From Paracoccus liaowanqingii (GTDB lineage Bacteria; Pseudomonadota; Alphaproteobacteria; Rhodobacterales; Rhodobacteraceae), in the NCBI RefSeq assembly GCF_004683865.2, contig NZ_CP038439.1, positions 1,900,501 through 1,964,500 on the forward strand: 64,000 bases of DNA. The letters are read 5' to 3'. Numbering within the stretch: position 1 is the stretch's first letter; every line of letters begins with the position of its first letter. The notes under the pieces were generated by a model. That model saw nothing but the letters and a program-made list of their open reading frames with translations. It was not told the origin of the DNA and searched no databases. The translations under genes were made by a program, and so were the position numbers. Positions 17,883 to 27,190 of the stretch are shown in pieces.

Positions 17883-18987
17883 GCGCGACGCCCACCAGAC
17901 CCGGCGCCCGCCAGCCCCAGCCCGCCGCCAGCGCCATCCCGGCCAGGAAGGGCCCAAGCGCATTGGCCGCGTTGAAGGCCGCGTGGTTCATCGCGGCGGC
18001 CATGTTCTGAGCGGATCCTGCCACATCCATCAGCCGCGTCTGCAGCGGGATCACCAGACCCGCCCCGGCCGCGATCAGGAAGGACGACAGCACCATCAGC
18101 GGCCAGTTGCCCACCACCAGCGCGGCAAAGCCCTGCGTGGCGGCCATCGCGGCCAGCGACAGATAGGCGGCGCGGTCGATGCCCATCCGCTCGGTCAGGC
18201 GCCCCGCGCCCCAGGTGCCAAGCGTGCCGCCCACGCCGAAGACCGCCAGCGTCAGCGGGATGACATAGCCGGGCGCATCGGTGGTGGCCAGGATCGCCGC
18301 CGTCAGGAAGGCGTAGACGGCGAACAGCCCGCCGAAGCCGACCGCCCCCACCGCCAGCACCCACAGCACGCGCGGGTTCTTCAGCGCATAGAGTTCGTCC
18401 CACGGGCGTGCAGCGGGGTTGCCGCCGACCCGCGGTGCGACGCGCAGGATCAGCCAGGCCGACACCAGCGCCAGCACGCCCGGCAGGGCAAAGCCCCACC
18501 GCCAGCCGATGCTCTGCCCCATCCAGCCGGCCAGTGGCACGCCGACGATATTGGCGACCGTCAGGCCCAGAAGGACCCGCGCCAAGCCGCGCCCGCGCTG
18601 CTCGGGCGGCAGGGCGTCGGCGGCGTACAGCATCGCGACCCCCAGGAAGCCGCCATGCGGCAGGCCCGCGAGGAAGCGCATGCCGGTCAGCGTGGCCAGA
18701 TCCGGCATCACCGCCGCCATCAGGTTCACGACGCCGTAGAAGGCCATCAGCGCCGCCAGATAGCGCCGCCGCGGCAGGCGCGCGCCCAGGATCGCGGTGA
18801 CCGGCGCACCGACCACCACGCCCATCGCATAGGCGCTGATGACGTGGCCGGCCTGCGGCTCGGTCAGGGCCAGGTCGGCGGCGAAATAGGGCAGAAGCCC
18901 CATCGCCGCGAATTCCGACGTGCCGATGGCAAAGGCGCCAAGCGCCAGCGCCAGCACGGCGGCGCGGAAATCTGGGGAGGAGGTCAT
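17788..18987 (-). CDS. MFS exporter, AraJ/PbuE-type drug-H+ antiporter
   Basis: 399 residues with 12 predicted membrane helices. The first carries LGAFAIGTSEFAAMGLLPYFA, and helix 2-3 text GHVISAYAMGVVVGAPVTAI and LPRRRYLAALM matches the COG2814 (AraJ/YdhP/PbuE) branch. GLPHGGFLGVAMLYA is also characteristic. It probably exports small molecules such as nucleosides or sugars; the substrate cannot be told. The ATG at 18987 is preceded by an AGGATC ribosome binding site; the longer reading to 19026 is rejected. Converges with and overlaps the DUF599 gene. Confidence 0.88.
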   Translation of the reverse strand: MTSSPDFRAAVLALALGAFAIGTSEFAAMGLLPYFAADLALTEPQAGHVISAYAMGVVVGAPVTAILGARLPRRRYLAALMAFYGVVNLMAAVMPDLATLTGMRFLAGLPHGGFLGVAMLYAADALPPEQRGRGLARVLLGLTVANIVGVPLAGWMGQSIGWRWGFALPGVLALVSAWLILRVAPRVGGNPAARPWDELYALKNPRVLWVLAVGAVGFGGLFAVYAFLTAAILATTDAPGYVIPLTLAVFGVGGTLGTWGAGRLTERMGIDRAAYLSLAAMAATQGFAALVVGNWPLMVLSSFLIAAGAGLVIPLQTRLMDVAGSAQNMAAAMNHAAFNAANALGPFLAGMALAAGWGWRAPGLVGVALTAAGAVALTLSIRQDRKRDRAGSVPAASAG

Positions 18988-19090
18988 GTGGGGGATCCTG
19001 CGCGCGGAGGGGATGTTAGCCCTCACACACCAGCTTGGGGCAGGTTTGGCAAGGCCCGCGGGCGCGGGTCAGGGTTGCGTCATGCGCAAG

Positions 19091-19489
19091 TCACAAGAGC
19101 CCGCGCTGCAGCATGATCCAGATCGCCAGCGCGCCCACCACCAGAAGTCCAAGAGCGACCGAGGCGCCGAACGAGATCGCCCGGCCCTGCCAGCGCGACA
19201 GCTCGCCCAAGGGACGCAGATGCGCGGCCAGCGCGGCATGGTCGCGGCCAAGCCGGGCGCGGGGCAGCTGGCGGGCCACCTTGGGCTGGGCCGACAGCCG
19301 GTCGGCCTCGGCCAGGCGCGCGGCGCGGGCGCGCAGCCGGAAGGGCAAGGCCCCGCCGCGGCGGCGCAGCATCACATGCAGGGGCGGACGTTCCCCCCGC
19401 CGCACGCCGCCGAGGCGCGAGGCCATCAGCACGGCGATCTCGTCGGCCATGGCGGGAATGTCTTCGAAGCTGTGGCCCTTGCGCGTCAT
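19091..19489 (-). CDS. Hypothetical small membrane protein
   Basis: 132 residues, not assigned to a named family. The N-terminal half is soluble and mixed (MTRKGHSFEDIPAMADEIAV), the middle is Arg/Ala-rich with helical character (about 40-95), and the C-terminus has one strong membrane helix (ISFGASVALGLLVVGALAIW, about 106-125), leaving a short tail. This architecture suggests a tail-anchored inner-membrane protein. It is divergent from the alpha/beta hydrolase gene. Starts without a clear ribosome binding site; MADEIAV is an alternative start. Codon pattern is like its neighbours. Confidence 0.65.
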   Translation of the reverse strand: MTRKGHSFEDIPAMADEIAVLMASRLGGVRRGERPPLHVMLRRRGGALPFRLRARAARLAEADRLSAQPKVARQLPRARLGRDHAALAAHLRPLGELSRWQGRAISFGASVALGLLVVGALAIWIMLQRGLL

Positions 19490-19543
19490 CGGATCAGGAT
19501 AGACGGGATGGCGGGCGCGCGCCAGACGCCGTAAGCTGGCGCC

Positions 19544-20326
19544 ATGAAGCTGCATCACACCGCCATCGGCCCGACGGGGGCCCTTCCGATCCTGCTGGTC
19601 CACGGCCTCTACGGGCAGGGCCGCAACCTGGGCGCCCAGGCCCGCAGGCTGGCCGAGACGCGCCGGGTCGTCAGCGTCGACCTGCGCAACCACGGCGACA
19701 GCCCGCAGCACGAGCGTGCCGATTATCCGGCGCTGGCCGAGGATCTGGCCGAACTGATCTCCGATCTGGGCGGCCCGGTCGATCTGGTCGGCCATTCCAT
19801 GGGCGGCAAGGCCGCGATGGTGCTGGCGCTGACCCGGCCCGATCTGGTCCGGCGGCTGGTCGTCATGGACATCGCGCCCCTGGCCTATGACCACGACCAG
19901 ACCGGCTATATCGACGCGATGGAGGCGCTGGACCTGGCCTCGGTCACCCGGCGCAGCGAGGCCGACCGCCAGCTGGCCGCCCATGTTCCCCAGCCCGGCA
20001 TCCGCGCCTTCCTGCTGCAGAACCTGGACCTGAAGGCCACGCCCCCGGTCTGGCGGCTGAACCTGCCCGTCCTGCGTGCGGCGATGGGCCAGATCACCGG
20101 CTGGCCCGAGGGCCTGCCCGCGGACGCCTTCCCCGGCAGGGTCATGGCCCTGCGCGGGGCAAAGTCGGATTACGTCGATGCGGGGGGCGAGGACGCGCTG
20201 CGCCAATTCTTCCCGCAGGTCCGCATCGTCACCCTGAAGGAGGCCGGCCACTGGCTGCATGCCGATGCCCCCGAAGCGGTGGCCGAGACGCTGGCGGCCT
20301 TTCTGGGCGACGGATCAGAAGACTAG
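19544..20326 (+). CDS. Alpha/beta hydrolase, YbfF-like esterase
   Basis: 260 residues with an intact alpha/beta-hydrolase fold. The oxyanion region is HGLYGQG (20-26). The nucleophile elbow GHSMGG puts Ser at 85, and His236 in AGHWLHAD completes the triad. The RNHGDSPQH segment (48-56) is the YbfF-type signature. Probably a short-chain acyl esterase or thioesterase; physiological substrate unknown. Its last 4 nt overlap the end of the convergent lipoprotein gene. Confidence 0.88.
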   Translation: MKLHHTAIGPTGALPILLVHGLYGQGRNLGAQARRLAETRRVVSVDLRNHGDSPQHERADYPALAEDLAELISDLGGPVDLVGHSMGGKAAMVLALTRPDLVRRLVVMDIAPLAYDHDQTGYIDAMEALDLASVTRRSEADRQLAAHVPQPGIRAFLLQNLDLKATPPVWRLNLPVLRAAMGQITGWPEGLPADAFPGRVMALRGAKSDYVDAGGEDALRQFFPQVRIVTLKEAGHWLHADAPEAVAETLAAFLGDGSED

Positions 20327-20634
20327 GGCGGGCAGCGCAGCCCCACCTTGCCCACCGCCGAATCGGTGCCGCCCACCGGGATCAGGCTGTCGGGGATCGC
20401 CCGGCACCCCGTCGCCTGTTCGGCCGCGCGCAGCATCCGTGGCGCGACATGGCCTCGGTCGGGGCGGCGCATCCGGTCCAGGCGGATCACCTGCGCCTCG
20501 GTCGCGCGGGCATAGACGGCAAAGCGCATCCCCTCGACCGTGACATCCTGACGGGCCGCGCCCAAGAAGCCCGGCGAGGGCGAGGCACAGCCCATCAGGA
20601 CCAGAATCATCAGGAAGGAGACCATCTGCATCAT
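20323..20634 (-). CDS. Small lipoprotein of unknown function
   Basis: 103 residues. A lipoprotein signal peptide with lipobox LMGC (Cys16) is followed by CASPSPGFLGAARQDVTVEG. The mature part has two further cysteines (in TGCRAIP and LRCPP) that could form a disulphide. No family recognised. It probably sits in the periplasm, lipid-anchored. The start is the first of two clustered ATGs (20634 or 20628). It converges with the hydrolase gene. Confidence 0.72.
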   Translation of the reverse strand: MMQMVSFLMILVLMGCASPSPGFLGAARQDVTVEGMRFAVYARATEAQVIRLDRMRRPDRGHVAPRMLRAAEQATGCRAIPDSLIPVGGTDSAVGKVGLRCPP

Positions 20635-20679
20635 GGTCCCAGCATCGCCGCCAAACCTTAAGGCAAGGTTAAGCGCCGG

Positions 20680-21042
20680 TCAGCCGCGCCGCTGTTCGTC
20701 CAGCCGGTCGGCCAGCGATTCGGCGCGGGCGGCCATCTCGGCCATCGCCTCGCGCAGGTCGGCGGGGATGACGGGCACCTCGACGCGGGGCGGGTTCTGC
20801 TGCAACCGGTTCACGTGGCGCTCGGCCTTCTCGGCGCGCTCTTCCAGCGCGGCGAAGCGGTCGGCCAGCATCAGGCCCGCCAGCAGCAGCAGGCGCGTCT
20901 CGGGGACGCGGCCCGCCTGGTCCAGGATCTGGCGCGCCTCGGCGTCCAGGATCAGGGCGGCACGGGACAGCAGGCGTTCCTCGCCATCGGCGGCGCCGAC
21001 GCGGTATTCCTTGTGCCCGATTGTGAATTCGACCTCGGCCAT
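20680..21042 (-). CDS. zapA: Cell division protein ZapA
   Basis: 120 residues. N-terminal globular head MAEVEFTIGHKEYRVGAADG with EERLLSRAALILDAEARQI, then a C-terminal coiled coil (about 55-120) rich in Leu/Ala/Glu/Arg. ZapA binds FtsZ and bundles its filaments at midcell. A strong ribosome binding site AGGAGGA lies within the last codons of the upstream coiled-coil gene, one base separating that stop from this start. Length is in the family range (about 100-130). Confidence 0.88.
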   Translation of the reverse strand: MAEVEFTIGHKEYRVGAADGEERLLSRAALILDAEARQILDQAGRVPETRLLLLAGLMLADRFAALEERAEKAERHVNRLQQNPPRVEVPVIPADLREAMAEMAARAESLADRLDEQRRG

Positions 21043-21043
21043 G

Positions 21044-21685
21044 TCAGCGATCCTCCTGGGGGATGGGGGCGCCGTCCGGGACGGGCTGGTCGGGCAGATC
21101 GCCCGTGTCGGGCAGCCCTGAAACATCATCCGTGTCCGGCAGCGCGGCGCCGTCCTCGATGTCGGGCAGGCCCGCACCGTCGCCGGCGGCCTCGGTGGCG
21201 TGCAGGGCAAGGGGCGCCTCGTCGCCCGCGCTGCCCGGGTCGGCGGCCAGCAGGCGTTCCAGCTCGGTCATGATCTCGCTCATCTGCGCCATCTCGGCGG
21301 CGCGGGCGGCGCGCAGGGCGGCGATCTCGGCCTCCAGCGCGGCGCGGCCTTCGTCGGGGCCGATCCCGCCGGTGGCCTGGGCCTCCAGCAGATCGCGATT
21401 GGCGGTCATCAGCTCTTCGTTGGCGGCGGACATGCGGGCGGCCTGATCGACCGCCGCCTCCAGCCGGGCCTGCAGGTCGGTCAGGGCGGCGCTGTCCGGT
21501 GCATCCCCGTCCGGCGCCTGTTCGGCGGCCTCGGCCCGCGCCAGGGCCGCATCGCGTTCCCCGGTCAGGCGGGCGATCAGACCGGCATCGGCAGCAGGGG
21601 CCGGCGCCGTCTCCAGCAGCCGGTCCAGGCGGTCAAGCGCGGCGGTGAGCCGGCGTTCGCTGGCGGTGATGTCGCTCATCGGCAT
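21044..21685 (-). CDS. Coiled-coil protein coupled to zapA
   Basis: 213 residues, no named family recognised. Residues about 8-145 are strongly helical with Ala/Glu/Arg/Leu heptads (TASERRLTAALDRLDRLLE; AALEAEIAALRAARAAEMAQ), indicating a long coiled coil. The last 60 residues are acidic and Gly/Asp/Pro-rich with repeated LPDT/GLPD units (GLPDIED, ALPDTDD, GLPDTGD, LPDQP), probably disordered. It lies directly upstream of zapA in one transcript, so a role in divisome assembly is a reasonable inference, not proven. Starts at 21685 or 21679. Confidence 0.75.
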   Translation of the reverse strand: MPMSDITASERRLTAALDRLDRLLETAPAPAADAGLIARLTGERDAALARAEAAEQAPDGDAPDSAALTDLQARLEAAVDQAARMSAANEELMTANRDLLEAQATGGIGPDEGRAALEAEIAALRAARAAEMAQMSEIMTELERLLAADPGSAGDEAPLALHATEAAGDGAGLPDIEDGAALPDTDDVSGLPDTGDLPDQPVPDGAPIPQEDR

Positions 21686-21739
21686 CGATCCTTCGGTGGC
21701 ATGTCAGGGGGTTGTCGCATTCACGCCCCCATAAGACAA

Positions 21740-21766
21740 GAACGGGCGGGTTCAACCCGCCCGTTC
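21740..21766. terminator. Strong hairpin between the BCCT and zapA operons
   Basis: Perfect 11-bp stem GAACGGGCGGG (21740-21750) with CCCGCCCGTTC (21756-21766) around TTCAA. It lies 22 nt after the BCCT stop codon; on that strand CTTGTCTTAT follows, a modest T-rich tail. Most likely the BCCT terminator. Confidence 0.7.
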
Positions 21767-21787
21767 GCACGATTGTCGCATTCGGCC

Positions 21788-23560
21788 TCAGGCAAGTTCC
21801 CGCCGTTCGGCGATCAGCCCTTTGACCAGCGCGTAGCAGGCCCCCAGAAGCACGATCGTGAACGGGAACCCGGTCGAGACGGCCATCGCCTGCAGCGCGG
21901 CCAGGCCCCCGCCCAGCAGCAGGGCGATGGCGACCAGCCCCTCGACGCCGACCCAGAAGATGCGCTGCGGGACGGGCGCGTTCACCTTGCCCCCCGCCGC
22001 GATCGTGTCGATCACCAGCGAGCCGCTGTCCGACGAGGTGATGAAGAACACGATGACCAGCACGATGCCCACGAAGCTGGTGATCGCGGTCAGCGGCAGC
22101 TGCTCCAGCATGGTGAACAGCTCCAGCTCCAGCGGCGCGTCCAGGATGCCGGTGAAGCCGCCGATGGTGATGTCGATGGCGGTGCCGCCAAGCGCCGTCA
22201 TCCACAGGACCGAGATCAGCGAGGGCACGATCAGCACCGCGATCAGGAACTGCCGCACGGTGCGGCCGCGGCTGACGCGGGCGATGAACATGCCCACGAA
22301 GGGCGACCAGCTGATCCACCACGCCCAGTAGAACGCCGTCCAGCCGTGGCGGAAGTTGTCATCCGTCCGCCCGAAGGGGTTGGACAGCGGGATGACCTCG
22401 GACGCATAGGCGCCCAGATTGCTGAAGAAGCCGGTCAGGATCGCCAGCGTTGGGCCGACCATGATCACGAAGGCCAGCAGCAGGATGGCCAGCACCATGT
22501 TCAATTCCGACAGGCGCTTGACGCCCTTTTCCACGCCCAGGATGACCGAGGCGCCCGCGACGATGGTGATGCCCACGATCAGGATGACCTTGGTCGTGTC
22601 GGTGTTCTGGAACCCGAACAGATAGGCCAGACCCGCCGTCGCCTGCTCGGCGCCCAAGCCAAGCGAGGTCGCCAGGCCGAAGATCGTCGCCAGCACCGCC
22701 AGGATGTCGATGATGTGGCCCGGCCAGCCCCAGATGCGTTCGCCGAAGATCGGGTAGAAGACCGAGCGCAGCGTCAGCGGCAGGCCCTTGTTGTAGGCGA
22801 AGAGCCCAAGCGCCAGCGCCACGACCGCATAGATCGCCCAGGGGTGCAGGCCCCAGTGGAAGATCGTCGCGGCCATGCCGATGCGGCGCGCGGCCTCGGG
22901 ATCGTCCAGCGCGCCGCCCAGGGGCGCCCAGTCCGTGCGAATCCCGTCTTCCATCACGGCGCCGCCCAGGGCGGCCTCGAAATGGCCCAGGGGCTCGCTG
23001 ACGCCATAGAACATCAGCCCGATGCCCATGCCGGCAGCAAACAGCATCGCGAACCAGCCGCTAAGCGCGAAATCGGGCGTGGCGTCGGGCCCGCCAAGCC
23101 GGATCGAGCCCAAGGGCGAGACGATCAGCCCCAGGCAGAGCAGCACGAAGATGTTGCCCGCCAGCATGAAGAACCAGTCCAGGTTCGCGGTCAGCCCGTC
23201 GCGCAGCCCGCCGAAGATCGGCTCCAGCTGGGTGGGAAACAGCAGCGTGACGACGGTGAAGATCAGCACGGCGGCGGCCGAGATGCCGAAGACCGGGTTG
23301 TGGATGTCATAGGGCACGCGGCCCGTGCGCTCGATATTGTCCTGACCGATGGTGTAGTCGGTCTCGATGATCTGGGTCGGACCCTCGGGCTCCGGCAGCG
23401 GCTCCACGCCCTCGTCGGGCAAGGGAGGCGGCGGCGCCACCGGCTTGGGCTTGCCCGCGGCGGGATAGCGGCCGCTCAGGGCCTCTTCTTCGCGACGGCG
23501 GTCGCGGGCGGATTGCGGGCCTTCCGGCGGACCGGGGGGTTTGGGGGGTGTCTGTGACAT
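21788..23560 (-). CDS. BCCT-family betaine/choline/carnitine transporter
   Basis: 590 residues. The cytoplasmic N-terminal 70 residues are Pro/Arg-rich, followed by 12 predicted membrane helices. Helix text includes GWFAMLFAAGMGIGLMFYGV and the conserved Trp-rich segment YWAWWISWSPFVGMFIARVS (helix 8), which lines the quaternary-amine site, then RGRTVRQF. The family imports compatible solutes such as glycine betaine, or choline or DMSP, driven by Na+ or H+. It is divergent from ktrA, so two osmotic-stress functions share an intergenic region. Confidence 0.93.
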   Translation of the reverse strand: MSQTPPKPPGPPEGPQSARDRRREEEALSGRYPAAGKPKPVAPPPPLPDEGVEPLPEPEGPTQIIETDYTIGQDNIERTGRVPYDIHNPVFGISAAAVLIFTVVTLLFPTQLEPIFGGLRDGLTANLDWFFMLAGNIFVLLCLGLIVSPLGSIRLGGPDATPDFALSGWFAMLFAAGMGIGLMFYGVSEPLGHFEAALGGAVMEDGIRTDWAPLGGALDDPEAARRIGMAATIFHWGLHPWAIYAVVALALGLFAYNKGLPLTLRSVFYPIFGERIWGWPGHIIDILAVLATIFGLATSLGLGAEQATAGLAYLFGFQNTDTTKVILIVGITIVAGASVILGVEKGVKRLSELNMVLAILLLAFVIMVGPTLAILTGFFSNLGAYASEVIPLSNPFGRTDDNFRHGWTAFYWAWWISWSPFVGMFIARVSRGRTVRQFLIAVLIVPSLISVLWMTALGGTAIDITIGGFTGILDAPLELELFTMLEQLPLTAITSFVGIVLVIVFFITSSDSGSLVIDTIAAGGKVNAPVPQRIFWVGVEGLVAIALLLGGGLAALQAMAVSTGFPFTIVLLGACYALVKGLIAERRELA

Positions 23561-23778
23561 CTGTCCCTTTCAGATTGCGTCTCGATCGGGTGGCAGGTCC
23601 ATGGACCCTTGGCGGAAATACGCCTCGATGCGGCACCATTTCTCACATTCGCGTCAGAAAGACCACCGCCGCAGGGCAGATTGGTCCAGGCTGTCCCGGG
23701 ACCGTCGCAGCGGCTCGCTTGACTTCGCCCGCCAAGCGGCAGAACGATCCGCCGGTTTTGCCTGATCCGGGGACCCCG

Positions 23779-24435
23779 ATGGGAAAAGTGAGTCGCAGTT
23801 TCGTCGTGATCGGCCTGGGGGCCTTCGGCAGCGTGGTGGCGGCCGAGCTGGCACGGTTCGGCAACCAGGTGCTGGGCATCGACAAGGACCCGCGCCGGGT
23901 CGCCACGCTGGCCGAGCAGCTGCCCGCCTGCGCCATCCTGGACGCCACCGACGAGGGCGCGCTGCGCGAGGCGGGCGTGGACCGCTATGACGTGGGGCTG
24001 GTGTCGATCGGAAACGATCTGGAAAGCAACGTCATCGCCGCGATGAACCTGCGGCTGGTCGGCGTCGGCACGATCTGGGCCAAGGCCGACAGCCGCACCC
24101 ATCACCGCATCCTGTCCAAGATCGGCGCCGACCGCGTCATCATGCCCGGGCTGGAGATGGGCCGCCACACCGCGCAGATGCTGAACAATCCCGCCGTGCA
24201 GGACTATGTCAGCCTGGGCAACGGCTTCTCGGTCGTGAACCTGATGATCCCCGCCCGCCTGTCGGGCCGCCGCCTGTCCGAGCTGAAGGCCGGGCCGGGC
24301 GTGCAGATGCTGGGCATGATGCGCGGCACCGAATATCGCAGCCTGCACGAGGACGATCCGGTGCTGCAGACCAACGACCGGCTGCTGCTGCTGGGCAAGC
24401 GGGTCGACCTGACCGGTTTCGGCGACCGGCTGTGA
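23779..24435 (+). CDS. ktrA: K+ uptake regulatory subunit KtrA (RCK domain)
   Basis: 218 residues with an N-terminal RCK Rossmann domain: GLGAFG at 12-17 in VVIGLGAFGSVVAAELARFG, acidic ligand D31 in GIDKDPRR, then the TrkA-C domain (about 140-218). It binds ATP/ADP or NAD(H) and gates KtrB in the cytoplasm. The ATG at 23779 is chosen because the upstream reading lacks family text. The GTG of ktrB overlaps its stop (GTGA), a classic ktrAB pair. Confidence 0.9.
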   Translation: MGKVSRSFVVIGLGAFGSVVAAELARFGNQVLGIDKDPRRVATLAEQLPACAILDATDEGALREAGVDRYDVGLVSIGNDLESNVIAAMNLRLVGVGTIWAKADSRTHHRILSKIGADRVIMPGLEMGRHTAQMLNNPAVQDYVSLGNGFSVVNLMIPARLSGRRLSELKAGPGVQMLGMMRGTEYRSLHEDDPVLQTNDRLLLLGKRVDLTGFGDRL

Positions 24436-25793
24436 GACGCCCCCGCCTGCGCCTGCGTCCGGCGGCCCCGCTGCGCCGCTGGCTGGCGCGCACCCCGCCC
24501 CCGGCCGTGCTGGCGGTGGGCTATGTCGTGCTGATCGTGCTGGGCGGGCTGCTGCTGATGCTGCCGCCGATGGCGCGGGCACCGATCTCGCTGTCGGGCG
24601 CGCTGTTCACCGCGACCTCGGCGGTGACGGTGACCGGGCTGGCGGTCGTGGACACCGAACTGGTCTTCACCTTCTGGGGGCAGCTGGTCATCGCCGTGCT
24701 GATCCAGATGGGCGGGCTGGGCCTGATGACCTTCGCCGTGCTGATCTGGTCCGCGCTCGGCCGCCCCCTGGGCATCACGCAGGGCAACTACCTGCGCGAG
24801 GACCTGAACCAGACCTCCTATGTCAAGCTGACGCGGCTCGTCTGGACGATCCTGCGCATCGTGCTGATGGCCGAGGTGGCGGGCGCGATGCTGCTGTGCC
24901 TGTCCTTCATGCCCCATCACGGGCTGGGGCCGGGCCTGTGGCACGCGATCTTCCATTCCGTCTCGGCCTTCAACAATGCGGGCTTCTCGACCTTCTCGCC
25001 GGGGCTCACGGCCTATGCGCTGGACCCGATCGTGAACACCGTCATCCCCGCCCTCTTCATCGCGGGGGGCATCGGCTATGTCGTGGTGGCCGACCTGTTC
25101 CGCCGCCCCTTCTGGCGCGGCTGGTCGCTGCACACGCGCATGATGATGATCGGCACCGCGATCCTGATCGTGATGGGCGTGGCGATGACCGCGATCCTGG
25201 AATGGAACAACCCCCGCACGCTCGGGCAATACGACGGCGCGGGCGCGCGGCTGGTGGTGGCGTGGTTCCAGGGGGTGACGACGCGGACGGCGGGGTTCAA
25301 CTCGACCGACATCGCCGGGCTGCACGATTCGACCTCGCTGATGTACATGGTGCTGATGATGATCGGCGCGGGCCCGACCTCGACGGCGGGCGGGCTGAAG
25401 GTCACGACGATCTTCGTGATGCTGCTGGCCACCTGGGCCTTCCTGCGCCGCCGGACCGAGGTGTCGGGCTTCGGCCGCGCGATCCCGCTCGGCGACGTGC
25501 TCAAGGTCATGGCGCTGATGTCCATCGCCTCGGCGGTGATCCTGACGGCGATCTTCGCGCTGACGCTCAGCCATGACGGCGAGTTCATCGACATCGCCTT
25601 CGAGGTGACCTCGGCCTTCGGCACGGTCGGCCTGTCGCGCGCCTACACGACCGAACTGTCGGATTTCGGCCGCGCGGTCATCATGGTGGTGATGTTCCTG
25701 GGCCGCGTCGGGCCGCTGACGCTCGGCTTCTTCCTGGCCACCCGGATGGTGCCGCGCGTGCGCTATCCCGCCGGACAGGTCCATCTTGGCTGA
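24432..25793 (+). CDS. ktrB: K+ channel/transporter subunit KtrB (TrkH family)
   Basis: 453 residues with the four M-P-M repeats of SKT transporters. Selectivity-loop segments can be seen as [47 protein letters not shown] and [11 protein letters not shown], each with the single filter Gly. [18 protein letters not shown] is the flexible intramembrane gate region. It imports K+ (often with Na+) across the inner membrane under KtrA control. GTG start, overlapping ktrA by 4 nt. Confidence 0.93.
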   Translation: MRRPRLRLRPAAPLRRWLARTPPPAVLAVGYVVLIVLGGLLLMLPPMARAPISLSGALFTATSAVTVTGLAVVDTELVFTFWGQLVIAVLIQMGGLGLMTFAVLIWSALGRPLGITQGNYLREDLNQTSYVKLTRLVWTILRIVLMAEVAGAMLLCLSFMPHHGLGPGLWHAIFHSVSAFNNAGFSTFSPGLTAYALDPIVNTVIPALFIAGGIGYVVVADLFRRPFWRGWSLHTRMMMIGTAILIVMGVAMTAILEWNNPRTLGQYDGAGARLVVAWFQGVTTRTAGFNSTDIAGLHDSTSLMYMVLMMIGAGPTSTAGGLKVTTIFVMLLATWAFLRRRTEVSGFGRAIPLGDVLKVMALMSIASAVILTAIFALTLSHDGEFIDIAFEVTSAFGTVGLSRAYTTELSDFGRAVIMVVMFLGRVGPLTLGFFLATRMVPRVRYPAGQVHLG

Positions 25794-25839
25794 TCGCGCG
25801 GGGCGCCCTATAAGGCGCCCTGAACGAAAAGGAACTCCC

Positions 25840-26427
25840 ATGCGCCAGGCGACGATCACCCGCACGACCTCGGAAACCCGGATCGAGGTCACGCTGAACC
25901 TCGACGGCACGGGGGTCTATGACAACCAGACCGGCGTGGGCTTCTTCGATCACATGCTGGACCAGCTGTCGCGGCACTCGCTGATCGACATGACCATCCG
26001 CGCCGACGGCGACCTGCAGATCGACGACCACCACACGGTCGAGGATACCGGCATCGCCATCGGCCAGGCGCTGGTGCAGGCGCTTGGCGACAAGAGGGGC
26101 ATCCGCCGCTATGGCAGCTTCCTGCTGGCGATGGACGATTCGCTGGTCCGCACGGCGCTGGACCTGTCGGCGCGGCCCTACCTTGTCTGGAACGTCGATT
26201 TCCCCTCGGCCAAGATTGGCACGTTCGACACCGAACTGGTGCGCGAGTTCTTCCAGGCCCTGTCGACCCATGGCGGCATTACCCTGCATGTCGACCGCCT
26301 GCACGGCCTGAACAGCCACCACATCGCCGAGGCCGCGTTCAAGTCCGTGGCCCGCGCGCTGCGCGAGGCGGTCGAGCCCGACCCCCGCATGGCGGGCGTC
26401 CTGCCCTCGACCAAGGGCGCCTTGTGA
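25840..26427 (+). CDS. hisB: Imidazoleglycerol-phosphate dehydratase
   Basis: 195 residues, monofunctional HisB. Duplicated metal-binding motifs are visible: HHTVEDTGI (about 65-73) and HHIAEAAFK (about 162-170), plus [13 protein letters not shown]. It dehydrates imidazoleglycerol phosphate in histidine biosynthesis (step 6) and binds two Mn2+. The ATG has AAAAGGAAC upstream. No fused phosphatase domain. It overlaps hisH by one base. Confidence 0.96.
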   Translation: MRQATITRTTSETRIEVTLNLDGTGVYDNQTGVGFFDHMLDQLSRHSLIDMTIRADGDLQIDDHHTVEDTGIAIGQALVQALGDKRGIRRYGSFLLAMDDSLVRTALDLSARPYLVWNVDFPSAKIGTFDTELVREFFQALSTHGGITLHVDRLHGLNSHHIAEAAFKSVARALREAVEPDPRMAGVLPSTKGAL

Positions 26428-27056
26428 TGCGCGTCGCGCTGATCGACTATGACAGCGGCAACCTGCATTCGGCGGAAAAGGCCTTCCAGCTGATGGGCCG
26501 CGACGCGGGGGCCGAAGTCATCGTCACCTCCGACCCCGAGGTGGCGGCGACGGCCGACCGCATCGTGCTGCCCGGCGACGGTGCTTTCCCCGCCTGCCGC
26601 ACGGCCCTGGGCGAGGTCGATGGCATGGCCGAGGCCCTGCGCGAGGCCGTCCTGACGCGCGCCGTCCCCTTCATGGGCATCTGCGTCGGCATGCAGATGC
26701 TGGCCACGACGGGCCACGAATACCGCGAAACCGCCGGCCTGGACTGGATCGGCGGAGAGATCCGCCCCATCGCCGCCCCCGGCCTCAAGGTCCCGCATAT
26801 GGGCTGGAACGACCTGGTCGTCGACCACCCCCACCCGGTCCTCGACGGCATCGCCACCGGCGATCACGCCTATTTCGTGCACAGCTGGCAGTTCCAGGTC
26901 ACCGATCTTGCCCATCTGCTGGCCCATGCCGAATACGGCGGCCCGGTCACGGCCGTGGTCGGCCGCGACAACATCATCGGCACCCAGTTCCACCCCGAGA
27001 AATCCCAGGCTCTCGGCCTGCGCCTCATCGCCAACTTCCTGCGCTGGACCCCCTGA
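26427..27056 (+). CDS. hisH: Imidazole glycerol phosphate synthase glutaminase HisH
   Basis: 209 residues, class I glutamine amidotransferase. Nucleophile Cys86 in GICVGMQML; the His/Glu pair lies in GTQFHPEKSQ near the C-terminus. It supplies ammonia to HisF, which is not in this window. The ATG shares a base with the hisB stop (TGATG); a GTG one codon earlier is an alternative. Directly followed by a CATCTTGG repeat. Confidence 0.95.
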   Translation: MRVALIDYDSGNLHSAEKAFQLMGRDAGAEVIVTSDPEVAATADRIVLPGDGAFPACRTALGEVDGMAEALREAVLTRAVPFMGICVGMQMLATTGHEYRETAGLDWIGGEIRPIAAPGLKVPHMGWNDLVVDHPHPVLDGIATGDHAYFVHSWQFQVTDLAHLLAHAEYGGPVTAVVGRDNIIGTQFHPEKSQALGLRLIANFLRWTP

Positions 27057-27059
27057 CGT

Positions 27060-27138
27060 TTCATCTTGGCCCAAATATCCTCGGGGGGTGAATTGGCCGG
27101 CACGGCCAAGAGGGGGCGCGAGCGCTCCCTGCCCCCCT
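27060..27138. repeat. Intergenic CATCTTGG..AAATATCC repeat, copy 2
   Basis: CATCTTGGCCCAAATATCCT and a G run, then GAATT, a 7-bp hairpin TTGGCCG/CGGCCAA (27093-27109) and a second GC hairpin AGGGGGC/GCCCCCCT (27111-27138). It begins 4 nt after the hisH stop. This is the longest copy in the window. Confidence 0.75.
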
Positions 27139-27190
27139 CGACGCCCGCCCTGCAATCGGTTTTGCTGCACAAGGCAGACAGGAGACCCCC

